Positions 26,592-38,474 of a stretch of DNA of 64,000 nt are shown piece after piece (the stretch's first letter is position 1; each line of letters opens with the position of its first letter). The position numbers and the translations under genes were made by a program. The stretch is taken from contig NZ_CABHMZ010000015.1 of assembly GCF_902167705.1 (NCBI RefSeq), positions 31,654-95,653 on the forward strand, in the 5' to 3' direction. This stretch comes from Streptococcus constellatus (GTDB lineage: Bacteria > Bacillota > Bacilli > Lactobacillales > Streptococcaceae). The notes under the pieces were generated by a model. The model searched no databases, was not told where the DNA came from, and saw only the letters and a list, made by a program, of their open reading frames with translations.

Positions 26592-27515
26592 TTATAATTC
26601 TTTTTTATAGTTTTCAACTTCTGCTTTATTAGCCCAAACAAAGTGTCCTGGACGAATTTCAACCATTTCTGGCTTATCTACTGAATAATCATGTTGATCA
26701 GCATCGTAAACTTTCAACACTTTCTTCCGTTCTAAAATCGGATCCGGAATTGGGACAGCTGACAATAAAGACTGAGTATAAGGATGAATTGGATTGTTAA
26801 AGAGTTCTTCTGTTTCAGCTACTTCGACAATCACACCCTTATAAATAACCGCAATACGGTCTGAAATAAAGCGTACAACTGATAAATCATGAGCAATGAA
26901 AAGATAGGTCAAGCCCAATTCTTTTTGGAATTTTTTCAGTAGATTTAAAACTTGCGCACGCACAGACACATCCAATGCTGAAATTGGCTCATCTGCAATC
27001 ACAAAGTCTGGTTCCATAACAAGTGCACGGGCAATCCCAATCCGCTGACGTTGACCGCCAGAAAATTCATGTGGGTAGCGCGTCAAATGCTCTGACAACA
27101 ATCCAACTTCATGAATAATATCTTTCACTTTCTTCTTGCGTTCTTCTTCATCTTTAAATAAGTGGAAATTATACAAGCCTTCTGAAATGATATAATCAAC
27201 TGTCGCACGTTCATTCAAACTGGCAGCAGGGTCTTGGAAAATCATTTGAATTTTACGAATGATTTCTGACTCTTCTTCTTTGGACTTCTTACCATTGATT
27301 TTCTTTCCGTCAAAGAAGATATCACCCTTACTGGTATCGTTCAAACCAATAATCGCACGACCGATTGTTGTTTTTCCAGAACCAGATTCTCCTACAAGTG
27401 AAAACGTTTCTCCTTTATTGATAAAGAAATTTGCATTTTTTACAGCAACAAATTTCTTGCTTCCCTCACCGAAGGAAATTTCCAAATCTTTAACTTCTAC
27501 TAATTTTTCAGGCAT
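26592..27515 (-). CDS. amiF: Oligopeptide ABC transporter ATPase AmiF
   Basis: 307-aa ATPase: Walker [11 protein letters not shown]-loop [11 protein letters not shown], signature EFSGGQRQR, Walker [14 protein letters not shown] and H-loop FIAHD, plus the C-terminal oligopeptide-type extension ([17 protein letters not shown]). The ATG at 27515 (MPEKLVEV) follows AGGAGGAAGGAA; an upstream in-frame start would sit on the ribosome site. Last gene of amiCDEF, 10 bases after amiE. Confidence 0.95.
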   Translation of the reverse strand: MPEKLVEVKDLEISFGEGSKKFVAVKNANFFINKGETFSLVGESGSGKTTIGRAIIGLNDTSKGDIFFDGKKINGKKSKEEESEIIRKIQMIFQDPAASLNERATVDYIISEGLYNFHLFKDEEERKKKVKDIIHEVGLLSEHLTRYPHEFSGGQRQRIGIARALVMEPDFVIADEPISALDVSVRAQVLNLLKKFQKELGLTYLFIAHDLSVVRFISDRIAVIYKGVIVEVAETEELFNNPIHPYTQSLLSAVPIPDPILERKKVLKVYDADQHDYSVDKPEMVEIRPGHFVWANKAEVENYKKEL

Positions 27516-27525
27516 TTCCTTCCTC

Positions 27526-28593
27526 CTAAGCATCTAAATGAGCAAAGCCCATTTTTGAGCTAATTTTTTTGTGTAAATCATCAATAACAGCAGGCTTATT
27601 CACTTTTGGAGCATTTTCATGGAGCAACCATGTCTTTGCCCAATGAGTATCTGACACATAGATTTGAGGCGGTGTTTCCTCAAAGTCAATTTCCATGGCA
27701 TAATCCGAACGCAAAGCGAAAGCATCTCCTTGCAGGTGCGAATAGAGCGAAGGCGGTGTCCCTGGAATAGAGTAAAGCCCTCCTTTATCATCTGCCAACT
27801 GTGGTAAACTTGATAGCAAGCTCCAAGTATAAGGATGACGTGGATCGTAAAAGACTTCCTCTACTGTTCCGTACTCTACGATTTCTCCAGCATACATAAC
27901 GGCAACCTTATCGGCAATACTTGCTACCACACCAAGGTCGTGAGTGATAAAAATAGTTGTGAATTCATATTCTTGTTGCAAAGATTTCAACAAATCAATG
28001 ATTTGTGCTTGAATCGTAACGTCAAGCGCTGTCGTAGGTTCATCACAGATGAGAATATCAGGACGACAAGCAAGCGCAATAGCAATAACAATCCGTTGAC
28101 GCATCCCACCTGAATATTGGAAGGGATATTCATAAAAGCGCTTTTCAGCATCAGGAATACCGACCTTATTCATATAGTCAACAGCCATTTCTTTCGCTTC
28201 TTTAGGCGTTTTCTTTTGGTGCTTGATAATCACTTCTGTAATTTGGCTACCGATTGTGTTAATAGGGTCTAAACTTGTCATCGGATCTTGGAAGATTGTC
28301 GCAATTTTAACACCGCGTATAGGCTCCCAATCTTTATTGGACTTCAATTTTGTCAAATCTTGTCCGCGGTAATCAATTGTTCCTTGAGCCACTCGACCAT
28401 TTTCTTCTAACATTCCAGTAAAAGTTTTGGTCAAAACAGACTTACCAGATCCTGACTCTCCAACGAGAGCAAGAACTTCACCTTCGATGAGGTCAAGCGA
28501 AACACCACGAATGGCTGTTAAGACTTTATCACGAACGTCAAATTCCACGACAATATCGCGAGCAGTCAATATTACATTTTTTTCTTGTGTCAT
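27526..28593 (-). CDS. amiE: Oligopeptide ABC transporter ATPase AmiE
   Basis: 355-aa ATPase partner of AmiF. Walker [22 protein letters not shown], signature YSGGMRQR, Walker [21 protein letters not shown], and the C-terminal OppD-type region ([15 protein letters not shown]) extended with an Ami-specific tail (~300-355). The pair powers import of 4-6-residue and longer peptides, which feed nutrition and peptide signalling in streptococci. Confidence 0.95.
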   Translation of the reverse strand: MTQEKNVILTARDIVVEFDVRDKVLTAIRGVSLDLIEGEVLALVGESGSGKSVLTKTFTGMLEENGRVAQGTIDYRGQDLTKLKSNKDWEPIRGVKIATIFQDPMTSLDPINTIGSQITEVIIKHQKKTPKEAKEMAVDYMNKVGIPDAEKRFYEYPFQYSGGMRQRIVIAIALACRPDILICDEPTTALDVTIQAQIIDLLKSLQQEYEFTTIFITHDLGVVASIADKVAVMYAGEIVEYGTVEEVFYDPRHPYTWSLLSSLPQLADDKGGLYSIPGTPPSLYSHLQGDAFALRSDYAMEIDFEETPPQIYVSDTHWAKTWLLHENAPKVNKPAVIDDLHKKISSKMGFAHLDA

Positions 28594-28601
28594 ATTTACT
28601 C

Positions 28602-29528
28602 CTATCTATGTGTACGTGGATCACTAGCGTCCGCTAAGTTTTGACCGACAACGAATAATGAAAGTGAAACCAAAATCAAGGTTGTCAATGGAATCCAGAA
28701 AAGATACGCATTTGTCGTCACATTTTGTGAATAATCCGAAATCAACCGTCCTAAACTAGGTACTGTGACAGGAAGCCCCAAACCAAAGAACGATAGAAAG
28801 GCTTCATAAGAAATGAAACTTGGAAGTAATTGTGAAGCCGTTGTCACAATAACAGAAACCAATTGTGGCATGATATTTTTCACAATGATTTTCAGTGTTG
28901 GCGTTCCTAAGGTACGACTGGCAAGGTTGTATTCCAAGTCACGATAACGCATGATTTGAATACGAATTGTATAAGCAATCCCCACCCAACCTGTGATAGT
29001 CATGGCAAAAATCAAGTTCCAAAAACCAGCACCGATTGAGTAAGTCAAGACAATGACAATCAAAAGAGACGGAATGTTTGAAATAATATTATAGACTTCC
29101 ATCATGACACGGTCAACGGTTTTTGAAATTCCCCAGATACCGCCAACTACAATACCAATCACAAGGTTAATCAAGGTTGCAATAACAGAAATGAGAATAG
29201 AGTTACGTGCCCCAAACCACACTCCGTCAAAAAGGGATTTCCCGTTGCTATCTGTACCAAACCAATATTGAGCATTCGGCTTAATATAACGTGCACTAAA
29301 GTCATTAACCTTGCTGACATCGTTAAAGTCGAAATCTGAGAAAATTGGATAAATGAAACTCATCAAAATAATGGCGACCAGAATTCCCAACATAACAACT
29401 GTTGATTTCTTTTTCAAGAATTGGCGCATAACCGATTTCCAGTAAGAATATGCTGGAGCATCAATTGTTTCAGAGGCAAAATCATCACGTTTGACAAATT
29501 GGAACTTAGTCTTATCAATTGTAGCCAT
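28602..29528 (-). CDS. amiD: Oligopeptide ABC transporter permease AmiD
   Basis: 308-aa permease with a cytoplasmic N-terminal stretch, one early membrane segment ([20 protein letters not shown]), a soluble loop, then five helices with the EAA-type contact ([28 protein letters not shown]). Ends just before amiE (8 bases) and shares its first base with the amiC stop. Confidence 0.95.
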   Translation of the reverse strand: MATIDKTKFQFVKRDDFASETIDAPAYSYWKSVMRQFLKKKSTVVMLGILVAIILMSFIYPIFSDFDFNDVSKVNDFSARYIKPNAQYWFGTDSNGKSLFDGVWFGARNSILISVIATLINLVIGIVVGGIWGISKTVDRVMMEVYNIISNIPSLLIVIVLTYSIGAGFWNLIFAMTITGWVGIAYTIRIQIMRYRDLEYNLASRTLGTPTLKIIVKNIMPQLVSVIVTTASQLLPSFISYEAFLSFFGLGLPVTVPSLGRLISDYSQNVTTNAYLFWIPLTTLILVSLSLFVVGQNLADASDPRTHR

Positions 29529-31024
29529 TATTTACCTCCTTTTGATGTTAATTTAATACGTGGGTCAAGCACTGTCATCAGAATATCACCCAATAGAAGA
29601 GCGAAGATAGAAAGGCAAGTAAAGATAAAGACCAGACCAACGACCATAGAATTGTTTGAAGCTTTAACAGAGTCAATCAACATTTTACCCATACCTGGGA
29701 AAGCGAAGACTGTTTCAGTCAAGGTCGCACCTGTAATAACCCCAATAACTGAGTTTGGGATACTAGATACAAGTGGTACCATGGCATTTTTGAAAATATG
29801 TTTATTAGAAATTTCTTTTTCAGAAAGACCTTTTGCTCGTGCAAAACGAACAAAGTCTTGTGATTGCAAATCAATCATATAGCGACGAATCCAAACGGCT
29901 GTCCAAGGCGCACTCAAAAGTCCAAGAATGACTGCTGGCAGCACATAAGAGCGCCAATCTCCTGCCCCTAAAATAGGGAATGAATCAGGCAAGCCGATTG
30001 CTGAACCAATCAAGCGAATGATATAAACCAAGGCAATGGTTGGTAGTGACATTAAGAAAGTCAAGGCTCCAGTTGAAATACTGTCAAACAATGTATTCTT
30101 AAAGCGAGCCATATAAGAGCCGAGTGGAACAGCAATTAAGTAAGATAAAGCCAGACCAATCAAACCAACAATTGCAGAACTTACAATCATTGATGGATAT
30201 TGGTAGTTACTTTCTGTTGCCGTATAAGGATCATCTTTTCCGTAATTGGCAACATCTCGTGCATCGGCTTGCCTTGGAGATTTATAGGTACGCGTATAAA
30301 TATTGACAGATGATGTTTTCTTTCCTGTTGGGAATTGAACTTCTGAAGTCTTGGTTTGACCTTGTCCTTGTGAAATAACTTGTAAAACTGGAAGATTTGC
30401 ATAGGTTGGATAAGAAGTTCCAAGATTTAATCTTACAAAATTTTGGTGGACAAATGGAAATTGACTATTGAAATATAGTAAATATTTATGTCTCGTTCCA
30501 GATCCAACAACAGACCAACCAATAGCAGGATCATTCTCAATGCGGATGTAACGCTTCAAATTCGGATTAGAAGCATCTTTCACAGCACCTGTGTGGTCAA
30601 TTTGAATCAAATTACCATAGAAGCCAAGAACACGCTCATAGACCGGAACTTCACGAGTTGCATAAAATTGCTTGCTTTCTTTGAACTGCTGCAATTTCCA
30701 ACCGCGGCCCAGCTTTTTGATGTAAGCTTCATAGATTTTTTTATTTGCATTAGTAGGTTCTACTGTTACAGAGGAATTTTCTTTGCTAGCTTTTTCTTGC
30801 AATTCCTTCGTATCATAGTAGTCAATATAACCCATACGCTCAAAAATCGTATTTTCATAATTGGCTTTTTTATCAGGAGTCGTAGCTATTTTATTATAGT
30901 TCGGATCCTGTTTGAAAATCAACTTCCTAGGCACCATGGTATAGATAATGGTGTAGGTCAATGTTGTTACCATGAAAATAGATACTAAAGAGCGTAAGAT
31001 ACGCATAAAAATATATTTCTTCAT
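29528..31024 (-). CDS. amiC: Oligopeptide ABC transporter permease AmiC
   Basis: 498-aa permease, longer than OppB (~305 aa) because of a ~200-residue extracellular domain between helix 1 and helix 2 (about residues 35-270), as in pneumococcal AmiC. The C-terminal half holds the remaining helices and the EAA loop ([25 protein letters not shown]). Touches amiD at one base. A terminator-like stem (31050-31079) sits in its leader, so expression may depend partly on the promoter at 31297-31325. Confidence 0.94.
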   Translation of the reverse strand: MKKYIFMRILRSLVSIFMVTTLTYTIIYTMVPRKLIFKQDPNYNKIATTPDKKANYENTIFERMGYIDYYDTKELQEKASKENSSVTVEPTNANKKIYEAYIKKLGRGWKLQQFKESKQFYATREVPVYERVLGFYGNLIQIDHTGAVKDASNPNLKRYIRIENDPAIGWSVVGSGTRHKYLLYFNSQFPFVHQNFVRLNLGTSYPTYANLPVLQVISQGQGQTKTSEVQFPTGKKTSSVNIYTRTYKSPRQADARDVANYGKDDPYTATESNYQYPSMIVSSAIVGLIGLALSYLIAVPLGSYMARFKNTLFDSISTGALTFLMSLPTIALVYIIRLIGSAIGLPDSFPILGAGDWRSYVLPAVILGLLSAPWTAVWIRRYMIDLQSQDFVRFARAKGLSEKEISNKHIFKNAMVPLVSSIPNSVIGVITGATLTETVFAFPGMGKMLIDSVKASNNSMVVGLVFIFTCLSIFALLLGDILMTVLDPRIKLTSKGGK

Positions 31025-31049
31025 TTACCGTTTCCTTTAAAATCCCAAA

Positions 31050-31079
31050 AGAACTTTCCCTCCTTTTAGAGAAAGTTCT
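31050..31079 (-). terminator. Terminator/attenuator between the binding-protein genes and amiC
   Basis: Stem AGAACTTTC / GAAAGTTCT followed on the minus strand by TTTTGGGATTTT, 26 bases before amiC. It would damp rather than block read-through, a common way to make binding protein in excess of permease. Confidence 0.6.
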
Positions 31080-31089
31080 GATGAGAAGT

Positions 31090-31135
31090 TTATTTTACAT
31101 GATCTGCTAATTCTTTTTGTATTTTAATGATTCAG
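31090..31135 (-). pseudogene. 3' remnant of a third oligopeptide-binding protein gene
   Basis: Read on the minus strand to the stop at 31090, the last codons give IQKELADHVK, matching the C-termini of the two upstream paralogs (QEELADHVK and QDELADHVK). An AES sits just upstream in a shifted frame. No body of the gene remains, only this tail. The 366-base gap 31025-31390 otherwise holds the attenuator, this tail and the promoter at 31297-31325. Confidence 0.7.
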
Positions 31136-31296
31136 CATGAGTCACATCAGATATTCCACTTTAATAACTATGGTTAAGTTATTAAACATAACCTGTCAGT
31201 CAAGACCGAAGGAAGAGCTAGAGAAATGCCACGCGTCACGACAAATATCTATTTTCAATTTTAGAATACCTTCAATTTTTAAACTGATTGTTTAAA

Positions 31297-31325
31297 ATTA
31301 TATCACAATTCTGGTCAATTGTAAA
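31297..31325 (-). promoter_or_regulatory. Promoter upstream of the remnant and amiC
   Basis: Minus strand: -35 TTTACA (31325-31320), 17-base spacer, extended -10 TGATATAAT (core 31302-31297). It could supply extra amiCDEF transcript and is probably the promoter of the lost third binding-protein gene. Confidence 0.6.
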
Positions 31326-31390
31326 ATCAATTGTCAGAATATTTTTATCATAAATGAACTTTTTTTGTTTTTCTGTTAAATTTTTTCTAA

Positions 31391-33370
31391 TTATTTAACA
31401 TGATCTGCAAGTTCTTCTTGAGCCTTTTGGTTAGATTCTGCACGCTTTTTATTCCAATCATCCATAGCTTTCTTGTATTGGTCTTGTGTAATAGGCTCAT
31501 CTTGGATTTCAAGATATTTGTATAGAATTGTTTCACTATTTCCTTTGTTTCCTGACCAAGCAAACGGATTGGTAAATGGTACTGTGCGAGAAAGAATTGG
31601 ACGACCCGTTAATGTTGTTGTTGGAATGACTAACGCATTATCTGTCAACCAAGCTTGGGCTGCTGCATATTTTTCATAGCGTGCATTCGTATTATTGGTT
31701 TCTTTTTCAGCTTCATTCAATAATTTTTCATATTCGTCCATACCAACTTGTGCTGCGGCAGCGTTATTCGTGCCTGCATCAAAACCTAGATAAGTCTTAG
31801 TATTTTCACCACTTGAAGGTTTGATAACATCAAGGTAGGTAGATGGGTCTTGGAAGTCTGGACTCCAACCAACATTATCAGAAAGGTCCCAATCTTCTGC
31901 CGCTGCAGACTCAGCAAAGTAAGTGATATTATTCACGTCGTCTTTAGACATTTGTTGAATATCAATCACAACATTTTCTTTCCCAAGATTTTGTTCAATA
32001 GATTGCTTCAATGATTGTACACGTTGAACTTTATTAGTTGCTGTTTGGTCAACTGGCATATCAATGTGGATTGGGAATTGAACGCCGTCTGCTTGAAGCG
32101 CTGCTTTAGCTTTAGCTAATTTTTCTTTGGCTTTAGTTGGGTTGTAAAGCCCGTCTTGCGCATCATTTAAGTTGATATCTTTCCAACTTTCATCGTAGCC
32201 AACTAATTTTTCTTTGACCAAATCTCCAAAGCTCTTGTCATCTGTTTGAACAAAGGTTGGTGGTACAAAGAGATTACGAAGCATCTTCGTTGCACCGTCT
32301 TTACCATTTACTTGTGACGCATAAGCTGTGCGGTCAAATGCAAATGTAATGGCTTGACGGAAGTCTTTGTTCAGCAATGCTTTCTTAGTAGAAGTCTTTT
32401 GAGCATCCGTTGTCTTTGAAGTGTGATTGTAAGATTGACGGTCAATGTTTGTAGACACTAAGTAAGTCGTTGCATCTTATGGGGTATAAACGATGTTGTC
32501 TTTGTATTTTTTGCTGACAGAAGCATAACTTGGGCTAGTTGGAAATACTTTTGCATTGGTAAATGAACCATCACTAAATCCTTTAGCAAGTTTGTCTTGG
32601 TCTTGACCATCATAGTAAGACAACTTGATGTTATCAATGTGCACATTTTTCTTATCCCAGTAGTTTGGATTTTTAGCAAATTCAACAGATGATTTTGCAG
32701 TGATAGACTTCAGCAAGTATGGTCCATTATAAAGAAGACTAGATGGATCTGTTGCTTGTGCAAATTTATTGCCTTTTGATTTCAAAAATTCTGCATTAAC
32801 TGGTGCTAAAACGCCCATTGTTGTTTTTGAGTTCCAAAAGCTTTCTGGTCGATTAAGAGTGTATTGAACTGTGTAGTCATCAACTGCTTTGATACCAACA
32901 GAAGAGAAATCTTTATTTTCACCCTTCATGTAAGCATCCAAGCCTTTGATTGAATCTTGCACCAAGTAAATAGCATCAGATTTGTTGTCTGCAGCATATT
33001 TTAAGCCCGTCACAAAGTCTTGCGCCTTAACTTCTGCATACTCTTCACCTTCTGATGTGTACCATTTCACACCCTTACGGAGTGTATAAGTGTAGGTCAA
33101 GCCATCCTTAGAGACGGTATAATCCTTTGCCACAGAAGGGATTAAGTTCCCGTAACGGTCATTTTCCAATAGTCCATCAATGACGTTACTGGTGAGATTT
33201 GCAGTAGCAGCTTTCCCAGTTGTCAAATAGTTCAAATTATCTGGATCTTGCTCATAAACATATGAAAATGTTTTGTTGCTAGAACTTGTTTTAGAGCCAG
33301 AACAAGCCGTTAAGGCTCCTGCTGCAAGTAGGCTAACAGCCGCTAAAGCAATGATTTTACTTTTCTTCAT
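31391..33370 (-). pseudogene. Oligopeptide-binding lipoprotein (AmiA paralog 2) interrupted by one stop codon
   Basis: The lipoprotein starts at the ATG at 33370 (signal MKKSKIIALAAVSLL, lipobox LTAC, Cys23) and runs in one frame to 31391, about 659 codons, except for an in-frame TAA at 32477-32479. Sequence before and after is fully conserved with the intact paralog at 33566 (for example NIDRQSYNHT just after the stop), with no frame change. A single substitution, such as CAA or GAA to TAA, explains it. A GTG at 32458 could restart translation but would make an unexported fragment. As written it encodes a truncated ~297-residue lipoprotein. It has its own promoter (33396-33424). Confidence 0.88.
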
Positions 33371-33395
33371 GAATATTCCTCCCAAATTCATTATT

Positions 33396-33424
33396 TTTAT
33401 ACATTCTAGCACACAAACAGTAAA
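33396..33424 (-). promoter_or_regulatory. Promoter of the interrupted AmiA paralog
   Basis: Minus strand: TTTACT (33424-33419), 17 bases, TATAAA (33401-33396); GGGAGGAATATTC precedes the ATG at 33370. The -35 sequence is the same as that of the intact paralog. Confidence 0.55.
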
Positions 33425-33516
33425 AAGTAGATAGAATTTTCTAAATTTTATGACATATTTTGGAAGCTGATTTAATAAGGTTTATATTAATCTATTAACC
33501 TTTAGAAATTAAAAAA

Positions 33517-33552
33517 GCAGGTTTTCCTCACCTTTTAGTGAGTTTTACCTAC
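33517..33552 (-). terminator. Terminator after the intact AmiA gene
   Basis: On the minus strand GTAGGT-aaaa-CTCAC / GTGAG-gaaa-ACCTGC forms a stem interrupted by a symmetrical internal loop, followed by six Ts. Read-through to the next genes is possible. Confidence 0.65.
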
Positions 33553-33565
33553 TTTTATCATTGTA

Positions 33566-35542
33566 TTATTTTACATGATCAGCTAATTCATCTTGAGCTT
33601 TTTTATTAGACTCGGCTTTTTCTTTTTGCCATTTCTTCTTAGCTGCTTCATAGTCTTTCTTCGTGACAGCATCTTTACCAACTTTAATGTATTTATAGTA
33701 GGTTGAGCTACCTTTACTACCTGTTTGCGCAAATGCACCTGAGAACGGTTGAATGCGTGACACAAAAGTTCCGGCACCTGTTGAAGCCATTGTTGGCAAG
33801 ACAAGCGAACTGTCTGTTAACCAAGCTTGTGCTGCTGCATATTTTTCATAACGTTTTGCAATGTCTGTTGTTTCTGCACCTGCTTCATCGACTAATTTAT
33901 TATATTCGTCCAAGCCAACTGCTTTAGCACCGGCATTTTCACTACCAGAGTCAAAACCAAACCAAGTCTTCGTATTGTCAGAAGCCGTTGATTTCAAAAT
34001 ATCAAGATAAGTAGATGGATCTTGATAATCAGGACTCCAACCAACAGCACCTGAAATATCCCAGTCTTCTCCAGCTGCATTTGGAGCATAGTAAGTGACG
34101 TTATTAAAGTCGTCTTCTGACATCATATTCAAGTCCATGACAACATTTTCTTTGCCGAGTACTTTTTCAACAGATTGTTTTAAAGACTGCATCCGAGCAA
34201 CGTAGTTCTTAGAAGTTTCTACAACAGGAACGTCTAAGTGGATTGGGAATTTCACACCTTGAGCTTGCAAAGCTTCTTTTGCTTTTGCAAATTTTGCTTT
34301 TGCTTTTGTTGGATTGTACAAGCCATTTTGTGAATCAGCTAGTTTGACACCCTTCCAGTCATCGCCATAGCTTGCTAATTTTTCTTCTACAACATCACTA
34401 AATGATTTTTCACCAACTTGAACAAAATTAGATGGTACAAACATATTACGGATTGCTGTGGCAGCACCATCTTTACCATTTACTTGTGCTGCATAAGATT
34501 CGCGGTCAAGTGCAAAGTTCAAAGCTTGACGGAAGTCTTTGTTCAACAATGCCTTTTTCGTTGAATTTTTTTCTTCATCTGTTTTCTTAGCCGTATGGTT
34601 GTAAGATTGACGGTCAATATTAAGGGCTAAAGCAGCCGTTCCAGAGCCTGCTTCTGCTGTATAGATATTGTCCTTGAATTGTTTTTCAAAAGTTGCAAAG
34701 TTTGAACTTGTTGGGAAGAGGCGTGCGTATGAGTATGCCCCATCTTTGAAATTACGAGCCAATGAGTCTTGGTCTTGACCATCATAGTAAGCAAGTTTAA
34801 TGCTATCAACTTTTACTTTATCTTTATCCCAATAATGTTTGTTTTTAACATATTCTACTGCAGATTTTGCTGTGATAGCTTTCATCAAGAATGGTCCATT
34901 ATAAAGGATTGAGTTAGGGTCTGTTGATTGGCCAAATTTATTTCCTTTAGATTTCAAAAATTCTGCATTGATTGGCCACATAATGGCAGAGGTTGTCTTA
35001 GAATTCCAATATGGTTCTGGCTTGTTCAATGTATACTGAACAGTATAATCATCAACTGCTTTCACACCTACCGTTGAAAAGTCTTTTGTTTGACCATTCA
35101 CGTAAGCATCTAAACCTTTAATTGAGTTTTGAACCAAATAAAGAGCCTCAGATTTTTTATCGGCAGCATGTTTCAGTCCAGTTACAAAATCTTGCGCCTT
35201 GACTTCAGCATATTCTTCACCTTCTGATGTGTACCATTTGGCACCCTTACGAAGTTTATAAGTATAGGTTAAACCATCTTTTGATACAGTCCATGACTTA
35301 GCCATTGATGGTACAAGATTTCCATATTTGTCATTTTCTAACAATCCGTCAACTCCATTTGTCACAAGATCGCTAGTGGTTGCTTTTCCTGATGTTACAT
35401 AATCCAAAGTTTCTGGATCACCAGAATACACATAACCAAATTTTGTTTCAGCCGAGTTTGATTTCGAACCCGAGCAAGCTGTTAAAAAACCAGCAGTTAG
35501 TAGGGCTACCCCTGCTACTGCAATAATTTTACTTTTTTTCAT
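33566..35542 (-). CDS. amiA: Oligopeptide-binding lipoprotein AmiA
   Basis: 658-aa substrate-binding protein (SBP family 5) for the AmiCDEF permease, anchored outside the membrane through Cys23 (lipobox LTAC). Family features: GDPETLDYVTSG, DGLLENDKYGNLVPSMAKSW, DGLTYTYKLRKGAKW, and the late GWSPDYQDPSTYLD. The intact first member of a tandem array; the second is interrupted and the third is a tail. GGAGGTACCT precedes the ATG. Streptococcal AmiA-type proteins feed nutritional peptides and pheromones to intracellular regulators. Confidence 0.95.
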   Translation of the reverse strand: MKKSKIIAVAGVALLTAGFLTACSGSKSNSAETKFGYVYSGDPETLDYVTSGKATTSDLVTNGVDGLLENDKYGNLVPSMAKSWTVSKDGLTYTYKLRKGAKWYTSEGEEYAEVKAQDFVTGLKHAADKKSEALYLVQNSIKGLDAYVNGQTKDFSTVGVKAVDDYTVQYTLNKPEPYWNSKTTSAIMWPINAEFLKSKGNKFGQSTDPNSILYNGPFLMKAITAKSAVEYVKNKHYWDKDKVKVDSIKLAYYDGQDQDSLARNFKDGAYSYARLFPTSSNFATFEKQFKDNIYTAEAGSGTAALALNIDRQSYNHTAKKTDEEKNSTKKALLNKDFRQALNFALDRESYAAQVNGKDGAATAIRNMFVPSNFVQVGEKSFSDVVEEKLASYGDDWKGVKLADSQNGLYNPTKAKAKFAKAKEALQAQGVKFPIHLDVPVVETSKNYVARMQSLKQSVEKVLGKENVVMDLNMMSEDDFNNVTYYAPNAAGEDWDISGAVGWSPDYQDPSTYLDILKSTASDNTKTWFGFDSGSENAGAKAVGLDEYNKLVDEAGAETTDIAKRYEKYAAAQAWLTDSSLVLPTMASTGAGTFVSRIQPFSGAFAQTGSKGSSTYYKYIKVGKDAVTKKDYEAAKKKWQKEKAESNKKAQDELADHVK

Positions 35543-35572
35543 AGGTACCTCCGAAAACTATGATATATTCTA

Positions 35573-35600
35573 ATTATACTATATCTTACTAAAAAGTAAA
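35573..35600 (-). promoter_or_regulatory. amiA promoter
   Basis: Minus strand: TTTACT (35600-35595), 16-base spacer, TATAAT (35578-35573), about 30 bases upstream of the start. Confidence 0.65.
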
Positions 35601-35701
35601 GAATTTTCAAACAAATCTTTTACTAAAAAATGTTATTGTGCTCCAAATGCCTTCAAAAAAACAGATTTACTTCTCGTATCTTATCAGTGAATACACTGTT
35701 T

Positions 35702-36388
35702 TTATGTCTTTTTCTCTGAACAAATGACATACGTTTCAAACTCCAGATTCGGCATACATTCTGCTAAATCGTTCTCAATGCGCTTCAGTGCTTCTAAACG
35801 CATTTCAACAGATGTATGAGCATTTCCTTGAATGATAAAAATAGCATTCTTTGTCTCGTCATCAAATTTATAGTTTTCTCCGTCACGAACATCTAGCCAT
35901 GCTAAAATTCCTTTTTGATCACGATAAACATAATCAGTCTGTGAAACGTGTTTTTCCGTAGATAAAATCGGTAGAAAAACATCTTCTTTTTGACTAACCG
36001 TAAATTCAATTTGCCCCGCTATTTTATCCAAATCATGCCCACCGATGGCTAATAAAGAATGTAAAGATTCAACATTATAAATATCAATAATACTATTAAT
36101 ATTCGGGATGGATCCTCGATGTCGAATATTCCGAATAAGCGCCAAAACGGTAGGAGGATTCTTCTTGACACTACGTCCGACACTTTGCAACAAATCCTTG
36201 TAGCCTTGAATGACTGGAGTATCAGACACCTCATCGATATCGCAATTCAATGCCCACTTTTCCATCTCTTTTTGCTTTTTCAAAAATGAAGCAGGTAAAG
36301 GTGCATGTGGGTCTACATTTTTGGCAATGCCAATTACCACATTTTTAATTCCAAGCGCTACGAGACTTTCATCAAGTATAAATTTCAT
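35702..36388 (-). CDS. B3/B4 tRNA-binding-domain protein
   Basis: 228 aa containing the B3/B4 domain found in the beta subunit of phenylalanyl-tRNA synthetase (segments PVIQGYKDLLQSVG, PPTVLALIRNIRHRGSIPNINSIIDIYNVES, AIGGHDLDKI, GILAWLDVRDG). Stand-alone members are thought to edit or hydrolyse mischarged aminoacyl-tRNA; the function here is unproven. Single gene with GGAGGTAGATC before the ATG, between pyrG and amiA. The 36389-36561 gap holds only A/T-rich leader. Confidence 0.85.
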   Translation of the reverse strand: MKFILDESLVALGIKNVVIGIAKNVDPHAPLPASFLKKQKEMEKWALNCDIDEVSDTPVIQGYKDLLQSVGRSVKKNPPTVLALIRNIRHRGSIPNINSIIDIYNVESLHSLLAIGGHDLDKIAGQIEFTVSQKEDVFLPILSTEKHVSQTDYVYRDQKGILAWLDVRDGENYKFDDETKNAIFIIQGNAHTSVEMRLEALKRIENDLAECMPNLEFETYVICSEKKT

Positions 36389-36561
36389 TATGATCTACCT
36401 CCAAATAATAATTTAGTGAGTTGATTAACTATTAAATCCTTTGCAAAAAGTCTTATTTTATTGCTAAACCACTGTTTTTTATGACAATCTAGTTGTAGAT
36501 TTCATTTAAAATCTTGAACAGTTTGTTATACTGATAAGACTTTCTATTTATGAAAAATATT

Positions 36562-36618
36562 AAAAAGATTGGAACAGAATCCAGATTGTGATGCCAATCG
36601 TGGAAACCTGTCCCGCTT
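36562..36618 (-). repeat. Dispersed TGGGACA repeat, copy 3 (short); probable pyrG terminator
   Basis: A short relative of the other copies: GATTGGAACAGAA at the left and ACCTGTCCCGC at the right, with GATTGG/CCAATC able to pair. It starts right after the pyrG stop and probably ends that transcript. Confidence 0.45.
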
Positions 36619-36620
36619 AT

Positions 36621-38240
<1,620 letters not shown>

Positions 38241-38362
38241 TTATCTAAGATACAAAACCCGTTTAGAAAACGTACGAAAATGGGGAACGACCATTCACAA
38301 ATCAGTCTTTCCTTTTTCGATGCTTTCAGGCGTGCTCACTTCTATAATAGCAAAAACAAAAA

Positions 38363-38410
38363 CAGCTCCCTAGAGCTAGGGAGCCTTTGACTTCTTTAAA
38401 AGAAGTGCCC
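38363..38410 (-). promoter_or_regulatory. pyrG leader attenuator (CTP-responsive reiterative-transcription type)
   Basis: The predicted RNA starts GGGCACUUCUUU at 38410. A short hairpin ACTTCTTT/AAAGAAGT lies at 38390-38406. The intrinsic terminator has stem GCTCCCTA/TAGGGAGC at 38365-38384 with a GTTTTTGTTTTTG tail. In Bacillus pyrG, low CTP lets polymerase stutter extra Gs at the GGGC start and the poly-G tract pairs with the pyrimidine-rich terminator arm to block it; GCUCCCU here could play that part. Mechanism by analogy. Confidence 0.7.
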
Positions 38411-38416
38411 GATATT

Positions 38417-38445
38417 ATAATATCGCAGAATAGATTTTTTGTCAA
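38417..38445 (-). promoter_or_regulatory. pyrG promoter
   Basis: Minus strand: -35 TTGACA (38445-38440), 17-base spacer, -10 TATTAT (38422-38417); the first G of GGGC (38410) is seven bases beyond the -10. Confidence 0.75.
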
Positions 38446-38474
38446 ATAAGAAAAGAAGATGTTGCTAAACTTAA

